Source: Chloroflexota bacterium
GTDB taxonomy: Bacteria > Chloroflexota > UBA6077 > JACCZL01
Assembly: GCA_020845495.1 (NCBI GenBank)
Contig: JADLFM010000233.1
Span: 62,001 to 126,000, forward strand
Reading direction: 5' to 3'
DNA length: 64,000 nucleotides
Position 1 is the first letter of the stretch; each line of letters starts with the position of its first letter. The position numbers and the translations under genes are program-made. Below are positions 34,860 to 42,911 of this stretch, piece by piece. Below the pieces are notes generated by a model. That model was not told where the DNA came from. It saw only the letters and a program-made list of their open reading frames with translations, and made no database searches.

Positions 34860-35804
34860 ATGAAACTCCTCTCCTGGGCCGGACGGAAGCGAGCCGGGCG
34901 CGAGCAGCCCCACTCCGATGCCGCGCTTGCTGGGCCGCTGCTCGACGAGGGGCTGCTTCGTCGCCTGGAGCGCCTGACGCTGGCCCCTCGGCGGCCAGTT
35001 GCCGGCGGGCTGGGCGGCGAGCACCGCAGTAGCGCGCGGGCGTCGTCGCTCGACTTTGCAGACCACCGCCCCTACACCCCCGGTGATGACTTCCGCCGTG
35101 TCGACTGGAACGCCTATGGCCGCCTCGGCCACCTCTACGTCAAGCTGACCGAGGCGCGGGAGCAGCTTCCCGTCCACATCCTGCTCGACGCCAGCCAGTC
35201 GATGGCCTGGGGCGATCCCCCGAAGCTGCGCTACGCCTGCCGGCTGGCTGCGGCGCTCGGATACGTGGCGCTCGCACGCTTCGACCGCCTCGCCGTCACC
35301 ATCCTGGGCGAGACACCGCGCGTCTTCCCGCAGACGGGTGGACGGGGTCGCTTCGGGTCGCTCCTGGCCTTCCTCGGGCAGGTCGAGCCAGCCGGACGAC
35401 TTGGCTTCAACGAGGTGTTGGCAGGCTACCGCGTCGACCGGCGAACTGGCGGGCAAGCGATCGTGATCTCCGACTTGCTCGCGCCGGACGGTTACCAGGA
35501 CGGGCTGGACGCACTTTCGCGGGCCGGCCTCGACGTCGTGGTACTCCAGGTGCTGAGCCCCGGCGAGCTCGAACCGGTCGTGGGCGGAGATGCTGAGCTC
35601 GTGGACGCCGAGACCGGCGAGATCGTCGAGGTGACGCTCTCGACTCGTAACGTCGCCCGCTACCGCGAGCGGCTGGAGCGCTGGTGCGACGACGTGGGGT
35701 CGTTCTGTCGCCAGCGCGGCGCCCGGTACGTGCGCATCTCGACCGGCGAGCCGCTCGAAGACGTCCTGCTGAGCGGGCTACGTCAGGCCGCCATCCTCCG
35801 CTGA
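34860..35804 (+). CDS. DUF58 domain protein
   Basis: A 314-residue soluble protein with the hallmark YTPGDDFRRVDWNAYGRLGHLYVKL at about residues 78-102, followed by a VWA-like fold (VHILLDASQSMAWG, a MIDAS-type DxSxS motif) and QAIVISDLLAPDG. DUF58 proteins partner with MoxR ATPases. The start at 34860 has no strong ribosome binding site, so translation may depend on the upstream gene. Confidence 0.92.
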   Translation: MKLLSWAGRKRAGREQPHSDAALAGPLLDEGLLRRLERLTLAPRRPVAGGLGGEHRSSARASSLDFADHRPYTPGDDFRRVDWNAYGRLGHLYVKLTEAREQLPVHILLDASQSMAWGDPPKLRYACRLAAALGYVALARFDRLAVTILGETPRVFPQTGGRGRFGSLLAFLGQVEPAGRLGFNEVLAGYRVDRRTGGQAIVISDLLAPDGYQDGLDALSRAGLDVVVLQVLSPGELEPVVGGDAELVDAETGEIVEVTLSTRNVARYRERLERWCDDVGSFCRQRGARYVRISTGEPLEDVLLSGLRQAAILR

Positions 35805-35808
35805 CACC

Positions 35809-35856
35809 CCTCAGCCCGGCCCCTCTCCCGCACGCAGTAGAGGGACCGGGCTGAGG
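35809..35856. terminator. bidirectional terminator hairpin
   Basis: An 18-base inverted repeat (35809-35826 with 35839-35856) with one mismatch and a 12-base loop. It starts 5 bases after the DUF58 stop, between convergent genes, and could end transcription of both. Confidence 0.7.
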
Positions 35857-35885
35857 AGGGCTCCCGGAGGTAAGGGGCGTGAGGG

Positions 35886-38474
35886 TTACTTGCTGGCCCC
35901 CTGCGCTGAAGAGCTGGGCAGGAGCCCGGCCACCGTCGCCACCTCGTAGAGGCGCGCGGCGATGAGCCGATGCCCGCTGGCGTTCGGATGCCAGTCCCAA
36001 TCAGCTACCTTCAACGCCGAGACGTCCTGGCCGACGTAGACAGCGGAGAGGTCGAGCACCTCACCGAAGCCGGCTTCGCGCGCCAGGGTGAGCAGTTGCG
36101 CATCGTCTCCCGCTGGCTTGCTGTCTTCCAGCGTCGCCAGCAAGACGTACACGGGCTCGACGTTCCGCGCCTGGCTCTCCTCGGCCACACGCCGGTACGC
36201 CCAGGTCTGGACGTCGAAGCCGAACGGCTTGAGGCGCTTCTCGGCCACCACGCTCAGCGTGCTCGCGTTGATTTGCGCGTCGCGTGCGATCTGGATCAGA
36301 TCGTCGTAGGGGATGTCGACCCGATCGCGGACCGCCTCTGCAAGGTGCTGGACCGACGACCGGAGGTCGGCGCGATGTCCGACGAAGTAGATCGCGTCAG
36401 GCTCGAACGAGAAGACGCGGTCGAGGATCGCGACCTGCTGGAGCGGATCCCAGCCGGGCACGGCGAAGTTCAGGATCTCATAGCGCTGTGCGCCGCCCAA
36501 TTCGGCATTCAGGCGGGCCTCGAGGATCGACTCGAACGTCTCGTCGTTGGCCACGCCGGAGCCCATCACCTGGGACGATCCAAGCAGTGCGATGCGATAG
36601 GTGCCGGCCGGTTTGTGCTGCGCGTACTCCTGGTCCCGCATGCCCCACCGGTTCGTGTGCAGCGGAGCGTTATGGTAGATCAAGGATACCGATGGGCGGA
36701 CCTCGTATTTCCGGAAGTCGCCGGTCAGGTGCGCCGCTTCGGTGTTGTAGAACGCCGGCCAGTCTGACGGCCGTCTCATGTACACGTCCCACAGTCGAGA
36801 GTTGAAGCTCTTCACCCCGACAAGATCCTCGTAGTAGCCGCGCTGGAGCAGGGCAGCGTCCCGCCGATTCAGATCGGCGGCCTGGGCAACCGCCATCATC
36901 TCCTGCACGGTCGGTACGAGTTGCGCCGTCACGGCCGGGTAGCCGGCTGCCAGGAGAGCGAACGCCGGGGCGCCCGTCATGAGCGCCGCCCGCTGAAACG
37001 TGGGCCGCGGGCGGCTCGCCTCGGTCGTGCCACGCCACATCGCCCAGGCGCCGAGCGCGCCGAAGACGATGATGCCTGCCAGCACCGCGAGCAGCAGACG
37101 CGCGACGCTCTCCCAGGTTGGGTCAGCGTACGTCCAGAGCAGCAGCCACTCCGTCACCGAGGTGCTGCCCCACAGCGACCACAGTATGCAGACGCTCGCG
37201 AACGTCGCGGCGGTCTGGAGCGCTCGGCGAACGACGGCCTGCAACGACAGGGTTGGACGCCCGAGCGTCCGGGTCCGGCCATGCGCGTGCTCGTAGAGGG
37301 TGTTCGCGATGAGCAGGGCGGCCAGAATCGACCAGAACAGCACGTCGGGCCAGGAAAGGAGCAGCGAGCCGCGCAACCAGAACCACTGGTAGGAGTGGAG
37401 CAACCAGGTGGCGAAGAAGGTCACCAGCACGGAGATGGTGAGCGTCGTTCTGGTGCCGCGCTTGCGCATCGCAAAGTACGTCGGATTGAAGAAGAGCTTC
37501 ATCACGAAGTCTTTCCAATAGATGTTGATTCGTCGCCAGAAGTCGCTGAAGCTCGACGAGAGAACGTACAGGTTGTGCGTTTCCGGTAGCCTGAAGCCGA
37601 ACAGGTGCAGCAGCCCGATGATGACGTGGAACTGCCCCGAGACGCGTAGATACAGCAGGAACGTCGAGACAAAGAAGACGGCCAGGTCGATCGGGCTGGC
37701 GATGTCGTCGGGCGACAGCATGTAGGCGTCGATCAGGCGGTAGAGCAACAACTGGATGACGCCGCGCAAGATCCATTGGAGCCCGCGTTGATAGATCGCA
37801 ATCTCATCGTCGCTGTAGTAGCTCCGTTTGAAGGTGCCGTAGTCGACGACGGGAAAGAGCGGGAAGCAGACGTTCGGGAGCAGGAAGAAGTACGACAGCG
37901 TGCGCCACGGGTTTGACGGCCCCTTCTCGTGCCGCAGATCGTACAGGTAGACGATCAAGCGGAACATGAACATCGAGCCAACGACCGGCCAGATGGCGGT
38001 CGACCAGGGCGCGGCCAGGAGGCCAGCCCGCATGACCGCAAGCGTGAGGCCGGTGACAGCCATCAGAGCGATACGCCAGCGAAACGCGAGCGGCAGGTGG
38101 CAGATGCCGATCAGTGCTAGCCCGAGCCCGATCGTCCAGGCGCCATCCAACGCGCCAAAGACGACCCCAATGGCGAGCAAGGAGAGAAGGAAGAAGAACG
38201 GCAGCCGATACTGGCGCGGCAGCAGGTGGTGGACGACGAACCCGCCGAGCACGATGAGCATCAGGTCGCGGGAGAAGGCGCGGTTCTCGATCCGAAACTG
38301 GTAGATCACGAGCGCCAGGATCCCAAGCTGTATCGTCACCACCGCGAACCTGGCAAGCTCCATCCAGCGCGCTTGCCCCAGCCGCGAGGCGACGACCCAC
38401 GAGCGGGGCGGCCCCACGCGCGCGAGCGCGCTGTCGTCCAGGCCGGTTGGATCGGACACGCCGCCCATCGCCAT
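35886..38474 (-). CDS. MBOAT acyltransferase fused to SGNH domain (DltB-DltD-like in one chain)
   Basis: An 862-residue protein. The N-terminal half (about 40-480) has 10 or more transmembrane helices and the MBOAT signature FSDFWRRINIYWKDFVMKLF (309-328), with the invariant catalytic histidine in LLHSYQWFW (His360). MBOATs of this class move acyl groups across the membrane to outer acceptors. After a last helix near 500-520 comes an extracytoplasmic SGNH-fold domain: block I GSSQVMGSG (632-640; Ser in place of the usual Asp of GDS) and the C-terminal catalytic pair in DWDWHPNASGH (825-835). In D-alanylation and alginate acetylation these two functions are separate proteins. GAGGAG lies 8 bases before the ATG at 38474. 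It is the last gene of the carrier-protein operon. Confidence 0.9.
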   Translation of the reverse strand: MAMGGVSDPTGLDDSALARVGPPRSWVVASRLGQARWMELARFAVVTIQLGILALVIYQFRIENRAFSRDLMLIVLGGFVVHHLLPRQYRLPFFFLLSLLAIGVVFGALDGAWTIGLGLALIGICHLPLAFRWRIALMAVTGLTLAVMRAGLLAAPWSTAIWPVVGSMFMFRLIVYLYDLRHEKGPSNPWRTLSYFFLLPNVCFPLFPVVDYGTFKRSYYSDDEIAIYQRGLQWILRGVIQLLLYRLIDAYMLSPDDIASPIDLAVFFVSTFLLYLRVSGQFHVIIGLLHLFGFRLPETHNLYVLSSSFSDFWRRINIYWKDFVMKLFFNPTYFAMRKRGTRTTLTISVLVTFFATWLLHSYQWFWLRGSLLLSWPDVLFWSILAALLIANTLYEHAHGRTRTLGRPTLSLQAVVRRALQTAATFASVCILWSLWGSTSVTEWLLLWTYADPTWESVARLLLAVLAGIIVFGALGAWAMWRGTTEASRPRPTFQRAALMTGAPAFALLAAGYPAVTAQLVPTVQEMMAVAQAADLNRRDAALLQRGYYEDLVGVKSFNSRLWDVYMRRPSDWPAFYNTEAAHLTGDFRKYEVRPSVSLIYHNAPLHTNRWGMRDQEYAQHKPAGTYRIALLGSSQVMGSGVANDETFESILEARLNAELGGAQRYEILNFAVPGWDPLQQVAILDRVFSFEPDAIYFVGHRADLRSSVQHLAEAVRDRVDIPYDDLIQIARDAQINASTLSVVAEKRLKPFGFDVQTWAYRRVAEESQARNVEPVYVLLATLEDSKPAGDDAQLLTLAREAGFGEVLDLSAVYVGQDVSALKVADWDWHPNASGHRLIAARLYEVATVAGLLPSSSAQGASK

Positions 38475-38639
38475 TGATGCTGCTCCTCTGTTGGAGACGC
38501 GATCTGGAGCCGGAAGATCGCCCGCTCGCATGCTGGTCTCCACACCAGCCTTCACGCCCGCCGATCCGACGGTCTCCACCCCGCGGCAATTCGCCCACCT
38601 CGCGGCTATTCGCTCGCCCCGCGGCTACTCGCCGCCCGG

Positions 38640-39788
38640 CTACAGGCCCAGCCAGCGGGCGATGATGTTCCGCTGCATCTCGGACGTCCCAGAGTAGAGC
38701 GTGCTGCCCACCGCATCCCGCACGCTCCGCTCGAGCTCGAGCTCGACGGCGTAGCCGTAGCCACCGTGTACCTGCACCGCATCGAGTGCGGCCCGTACCA
38801 GCGTCTCGCTGACGAAGAGCTTCGCCATCGCAGCGTCCAGCGCGGCTGTGCGGCGGTGTTCGAGCCGCCAGGCCGCACGGTAGGTCAACAGCCGGGCCGC
38901 TTCGAGCGCGACGGCCATGTCCGCGATCTTGTGGGAGACTGCCTGGAACTTGCCGATCGGCTGGCCGAACTGGGTACGGGTGCGTGCGTACGTGATGGAT
39001 CGTTCGAGCAGCCGCTGAGTCACGCCGAGGTGACTCGCGAACAGGCAGATGCGCTCCCAGTCCATCGCATGGTTGAACACTGCCGAGCCGCCGCCCACAC
39101 CGCCCAACACCGCCTCGGTCGGGACGTACACGCCCTCGAAGGACAGTTCGCCGAACGGCGAGGTTCGCAGGCCCATCTTCTCGATCGTGCCGCCGATGCC
39201 GAAGCCGGGCGTCCCCGCGTCCACGAGGAACGCCGTCACACCGCCGAAATACCCCTTCGCGGGGTCCGTCAGGGCGAACACGATCGCGACGTCGGCGACG
39301 GGGCCGTTCGAGATGAACGTCTTCGAGCCATGAAGACGGAAGCCATCGCCATCCCGTTCCGCTCTGGTGCGGAGCGCGAAGGCATCCGAGCCGGTCGCTG
39401 GCTCGGTCATGGCGTGCACGCCGATCGACGAGCCGTTGCAGAGCCGTGGCAAGTAGCGGCGCTTCTGCTCCTCGGTTCCGTACGTCCAGATCGGGACCAC
39501 GCACGACAGCAGGTGCGCGCAGACCGAGAAGACCAGCCCGCCGTCGTGGCAGCCGTAGCCGAACGCGTCGAGGGCGATGGCACACGACAGCGGGTCCAGG
39601 CCACTGCCGCCATACTCCTCCGAGACGGGCAGCCCCTGCAAGCCCATCGCGCCGCATTTTGCCCACAGGTCGTGGGAGAACGTCTGCTCGCGGTCCCGGG
39701 CGACGACACCCTCGTTGAGCTCGGCCTGGGCAAAGCGGATGATCTCTCGGCGCAACGCCTGCTGGTCCGCCGTCAGCGAGAAGTCCAT
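38640..39788 (-). CDS. acyl-CoA-dehydrogenase-family enzyme, probable aminoacyl-carrier-protein oxidase
   Basis: A 382-residue FAD flavoprotein of full family length. It has MTEPATGSDAFALRT (127-141), SKTFISNGPVADV, RTQFGQPIGKFQAV (271-284) and QVHGGYGYAVELELERSVRDA. The usual catalytic glutamate in YEGT is Ser366 here (YSGT). A glutamate is present at position 245 in MDWERICLF, the helix-G site used by isovaleryl-CoA and prolyl-carrier-protein dehydrogenases. With the adjacent ligase and carrier protein this suggests oxidation of a carrier-bound aminoacyl group, as PltE does with proline. AAGGAG precedes the ATG at 39788. Confidence 0.85.
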   Translation of the reverse strand: MDFSLTADQQALRREIIRFAQAELNEGVVARDREQTFSHDLWAKCGAMGLQGLPVSEEYGGSGLDPLSCAIALDAFGYGCHDGGLVFSVCAHLLSCVVPIWTYGTEEQKRRYLPRLCNGSSIGVHAMTEPATGSDAFALRTRAERDGDGFRLHGSKTFISNGPVADVAIVFALTDPAKGYFGGVTAFLVDAGTPGFGIGGTIEKMGLRTSPFGELSFEGVYVPTEAVLGGVGGGSAVFNHAMDWERICLFASHLGVTQRLLERSITYARTRTQFGQPIGKFQAVSHKIADMAVALEAARLLTYRAAWRLEHRRTAALDAAMAKLFVSETLVRAALDAVQVHGGYGYAVELELERSVRDAVGSTLYSGTSEMQRNIIARWLGL

Positions 39789-39924
39789 CGGACCGGCTCC
39801 TTCGTGCCAGATCCATCAGGCCAGGACACTCGGGCCAGGTTCCTCAGCCAGATCCCGAGTCCCAGCGTGTCAGTTCCCAACGGCCGACTCAATCCCACGG
39901 GGTCGAGCTCATGGCCCCGAGCCG

Positions 39925-41514
39925 TCAAGCCAGAGCCTTTAGGCGCTGGTAGTCCGTCTTGTCGGTCGACGTGCGTGGAAGCTGCTCCAGGAATGAGAAC
40001 TGATCGGGCACCATGTACCGTGGGAGGTGCTCCGCACAGAAGCGCTTCAACTCGATGGTCGATGGGTGGGCACCGTCCCGGCAGGCGAGGAACGCTCGGA
40101 TCTTCACGCCGCCCTCGTCGTCGGGCAGCGCGACGACTGCCGCCTCCCTCACCGCCGGATGGGTGTAGAGGCCCGCTTCGATCTCGCCCAGTTCGATTCG
40201 ATAGCCGCGCCGCTTCACCATCCGGTCACGTCGGCCGACGTAGCGGTAGGCTCCGTCTCCATCGTCCGCGACGATGTCCCCCGTGCGGTACCAGCGTCGC
40301 CCGTCCGGATCGACGATGAACGCCCGCGCGGTGCGCTCGGGTAGATTCCAGTACCCCCGCATGACGCTCGGGCCGCTGACGACAAGCTCGCCCTCGTCGC
40401 CGTTAGCAACCGTCCGACCCTGCTCGTCGACGACCCGCGTCAGGCAATGCGAGCAGGCTCCCCCAATCGGGAACGGCACCGTCCGAGCGTCGGGGATGAC
40501 GGCGGGAACCTCGGCGAAGGTGCAGACGTTCGTCTCAGTTGGACCGTAGAGGTTGTAGTAGCGTGGCGCTGGCAGGAGCGACGTGAGAAACCGGAGGTGC
40601 TGGACCGGGAACACTTCGCCGGCGAACAGGATCGCGCGCAGGGCTGGATAGGCATACCGTCCAAGCTTGCCGTACTGTGCCAGCACCCGCAGGATCGACG
40701 GTGTCGAGTACCAGACCGAGATCCGCGCCGCCGAGATCGCCTCGGCCAGCCCGACCGGCTCCTTCCCGATGGCTTCGTCGAACAGCACCAGCGTCGCACC
40801 GTGCTTCAACGGGACGTAGAGGTCGAGAATCGAGAGGTCGAAGTGGAACGGCGCGTGCGAGGAGAACCGATCCTCCGGGCGAGGCTCGAACGTCTCCGAG
40901 CACCAGTCTACGAAGCTGACGGCGTTCCGGTGGGACAGCATGACGCCCTTGGGGCGCCCGGTCGAGCCAGAGGTGTAGAGGATGTAGGCGAGGTCGTCGG
41001 GGCTCGGCACTACCCTCGCGGCCCTCGGCGCTGGATCGGCGCGATCGAGCCATGCGAGCGCCGCGTCTAACCCACGCCCGCCGCCGAGGCGCTCGAGAAC
41101 GATGAGCCGGGGCGTCTGGCCGGCTCGTTCGAGTTCGGCGTGTAGCCCGTCCGCGAGCCGCTCCTCGACGATGAGTGCCGTCACCGAACAGTCGGCCAGG
41201 ATGTACGCGTTCCGGACGGCCGGCGCGGAGGCATCGACCGGTACATACGCCGCACCGCACTCGAGGATGCCAAAAATCGTGGCGACGGCGTCGATCGACT
41301 TGCCGAGGCAGAGACCGACCCGGTCGCCCGGCCTGACGCCAAGATGCCGCAAGCGATCGCGGAGGCGGCCGGACAACTTGGCGAGCGTGGCGTAGCTGAC
41401 AGCCCCACCGTGCAGATCTTCGACGGCCACCCGTTCGGAGTGCGCCGTCGCCGAAGCGGCCAGCAGGTCGACCAGGGTGGAGCGCGCGAGCAACGCCGGA
41501 TGCGCACCCATCAT
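39925..41514 (-). CDS. AMP-forming amino-acid:carrier-protein ligase (stand-alone adenylation domain)
   Basis: A 529-residue adenylation enzyme. Core motifs are in order: LYTSGSTGRPKGVMLSHRN (P-loop-like A3), NLYGPTETNVCTFAEVP (A5), GELVVSGPSVMRGYWNLPE, RWYRTGDIV (A7), DRMVKRRGYRIELGEIE (A8) and the catalytic lysine in TSTDKTDYQRL (A10) near the end. There are no condensation or thiolation domains, as in DltA and prolyl-AMP ligases such as PltF. The NLYGPTETNVC segment is typical of that group. The ATG at 41514 overlaps the carrier-protein stop as ATGA; a second ATG at 41511 has the better-spaced GGAG. It probably charges an amino acid onto the upstream carrier protein. Confidence 0.92.
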   Translation of the reverse strand: MMGAHPALLARSTLVDLLAASATAHSERVAVEDLHGGAVSYATLAKLSGRLRDRLRHLGVRPGDRVGLCLGKSIDAVATIFGILECGAAYVPVDASAPAVRNAYILADCSVTALIVEERLADGLHAELERAGQTPRLIVLERLGGGRGLDAALAWLDRADPAPRAARVVPSPDDLAYILYTSGSTGRPKGVMLSHRNAVSFVDWCSETFEPRPEDRFSSHAPFHFDLSILDLYVPLKHGATLVLFDEAIGKEPVGLAEAISAARISVWYSTPSILRVLAQYGKLGRYAYPALRAILFAGEVFPVQHLRFLTSLLPAPRYYNLYGPTETNVCTFAEVPAVIPDARTVPFPIGGACSHCLTRVVDEQGRTVANGDEGELVVSGPSVMRGYWNLPERTARAFIVDPDGRRWYRTGDIVADDGDGAYRYVGRRDRMVKRRGYRIELGEIEAGLYTHPAVREAAVVALPDDEGGVKIRAFLACRDGAHPSTIELKRFCAEHLPRYMVPDQFSFLEQLPRTSTDKTDYQRLKALA

Positions 41515-41765
41515 CGCTCCGTTTGCTTGGAGCACACGAGGTTCGCGATATCGGCGACGCTGTCGAGATTGTCGACGTTCGCCTCGTGCGCCTGTACCTC
41601 GATCCCGTAGGTTTCCTCGAGGAACGCCACTAGCCGCAGCGAGGCGAGCGAGTCGAGAATGCCGCCGGTGACGAGCGGAGTCGTGTCGGTCAGTTCGTCC
41701 GGGCGTTCCCCCGGCAGGAACGCTTCGAGGATGTACTCCCTGACGGCCCGGCGTACCTCGTCCAT
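41511..41765 (-). CDS. acyl/peptidyl carrier protein
   Basis: An 84-residue acidic four-helix carrier protein. The phosphopantetheine site is Ser in GGILDSLASLRLVAFLEE, matching the DSL consensus; VDNLDSVADIANLV forms the last helix. GGGAG lies 5 bases before the ATG at 41765; a longer frame to 41843 is unlikely. It is the first gene of the operon and translationally coupled to the ligase. It would hold the activated amino acid as a thioester for oxidation and then transfer. Confidence 0.9.
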   Translation of the reverse strand: MDEVRRAVREYILEAFLPGERPDELTDTTPLVTGGILDSLASLRLVAFLEETYGIEVQAHEANVDNLDSVADIANLVCSKQTER

Positions 41766-41945
41766 GGCTGCTCCCGTGAGCGCGCCCGCCGCGCCAGCGG
41801 TCGGCGACGATCTGGCGCGCTGGGCGTACGGCAACCCGGCCATCCGTGCTCTGATAGGGATGGCGAGCGCAGACGCTCGGCCCTCGTATCCCGCCGCACC
41901 TCTCCATCGGCCAGGACCGCACGAGGCACCGTTTTCGACTGAGGG

Positions 41946-41990
41946 TTAGCTATCTATCAAGCTATCTTGCTATCCGTTAGGTAACGCCAT
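41946..41990 (-). promoter_or_regulatory. A/T-rich promoter region with GATAGC repeats
   Basis: On the minus strand three GATAGC-type units (within 41949-41975) lie about 180 bases upstream of the carrier-protein gene, in an A/T-rich island within otherwise GC-rich DNA. A promoter or regulator site for the carrier-protein operon is likely, but I cannot assign hexamers with confidence. It is only 38 bases from the left target duplication of the transposon. Confidence 0.35.
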
Positions 41991-42012
41991 TCTACACCGC
42001 GGCCTGGACGCT

Positions 42013-42018
42013 GGCAAG
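42013..42018. repeat. left target-site duplication of the transposon
   Basis: GGCAAG sits directly outside the left terminal repeat and is matched by GGCAAG at 50167-50172 outside the right one. A 6-base duplication fits the 5-7-base range of Tn552/Tn5053-type DDE elements. Confidence 0.9.
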
Positions 42019-42073
42019 TGTAAAGTTCAGCGCTTTGTGGCCCTGAATCTTCGGCGGTATCTGGCACCCTCAG
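42019..42073 (+). repeat. left terminal inverted repeat
   Basis: The 55 bases match the reverse complement of 50112-50166 at 50 positions, with the outer 23 identical. The inner 12 bases, TGGCACCCTCAG, are also identical and could be a second transposase-binding site. The repeat ends 2 bases before the ATPase stop codon. Confidence 0.92.
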
Positions 42074-42074
42074 T

Positions 42075-42911
42075 CTATGCTGGCCCGATCACGAGGTTCT
42101 CACGAGCCGCCTCGACAACCTCCTTGGTGATCGTCTTCAGCTCGTTGATCTGCAGCAGGCGCTCGATCTGACTGAACAGCCGCTGCACCAGGCGGAAGTT
42201 GCCGTTGGTGATGCGGATGACCGCCGCGATCGCCTCGGCATCGGTAAAGTCGTCGGGGGTCAGCGTCAAACCCAGGCGTTGCCAATGGTGCTTGAGGATG
42301 AAGAGCATCTCCTCGCTGCTGAGCGTCCGGAACTGGTGGACGAAGCCGACCCGCGAGTAGAGCTGGGCGTAGCGGGCGAGTCGCTTCTCCAAACCGGGCA
42401 TGCCGATCAGGATCAACCCGCCGATCCGCTTTCGGTCGTAGAAGTCACGGAGCTGCTCCAGCGTCTGCACGGTCAACCGATCGGCCTCGTCGACGATCAG
42501 CAACCCAGCCCAGTTGGGACAGTCGTGGAGGTAGAGATCCTCGTCGGGCCGCAAGGCCTCCTCCACCGTCCAACTGAAGTGCAGGATCAGAGTGTCGAGC
42601 TGCTTGGTGAGCTGCTTGGGTGTTGCCGTCACGCCGGCGGTGTAGAATGCGCTCCGGCAGGATGCCGCCTCAGGCACGATCGGCGACTCCATCACGTAGG
42701 GCCGCCTGGCGATCACCGGTTCGAGCAGATCCCAGCGGGTGTACTGGCGGGCCGAGAGTGTCTTGCCGACTCCTGGTGGGCCGTAGCAGACACCAATGTA
42801 GCGGTACCGTCTGACGGCGTCGCAGAACTCGGCGAACCGCCGATGCTCCTTGGTGATCAGGAACTCCGTCGCTGACGACGGTGCTTTCGTCTCGCTGGAT
42901 GGCTCACTCAT
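42075..42911 (-). CDS. TniB/MuB-like AAA+ ATPase of the transposon
   Basis: A 278-residue ATPase. Walker A is YGPPGVGKT (about 44-52), Walker B is WAGLLIVDEADRL, and the sensor 1 region is GLILIGMPGLEKRLARYAQL. The family binds DNA, activates the DDE transposase and chooses targets. Its start overlaps the transposase stop by 8 bases, so the two are made together. It reads to within 2 bases of the left terminal repeat. Confidence 0.9.
   Translation of the reverse strand: MSEPSSETKAPSSATEFLITKEHRRFAEFCDAVRRYRYIGVCYGPPGVGKTLSARQYTRWDLLEPVIARRPYVMESPIVPEAASCRSAFYTAGVTATPKQLTKQLDTLILHFSWTVEEALRPDEDLYLHDCPNWAGLLIVDEADRLTVQTLEQLRDFYDRKRIGGLILIGMPGLEKRLARYAQLYSRVGFVHQFRTLSSEEMLFILKHHWQRLGLTLTPDDFTDAEAIAAVIRITNGNFRLVQRLFSQIERLLQINELKTITKEVVEAARENLVIGPA

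Noticed and set aside
37804..39816. 670-codon minus-strand open frame
   Set aside because: It is a shadow across the dehydrogenase and MBOAT genes in another frame: Arg/Gly/Pro-rich, no domain, while the other frame has clear family motifs.
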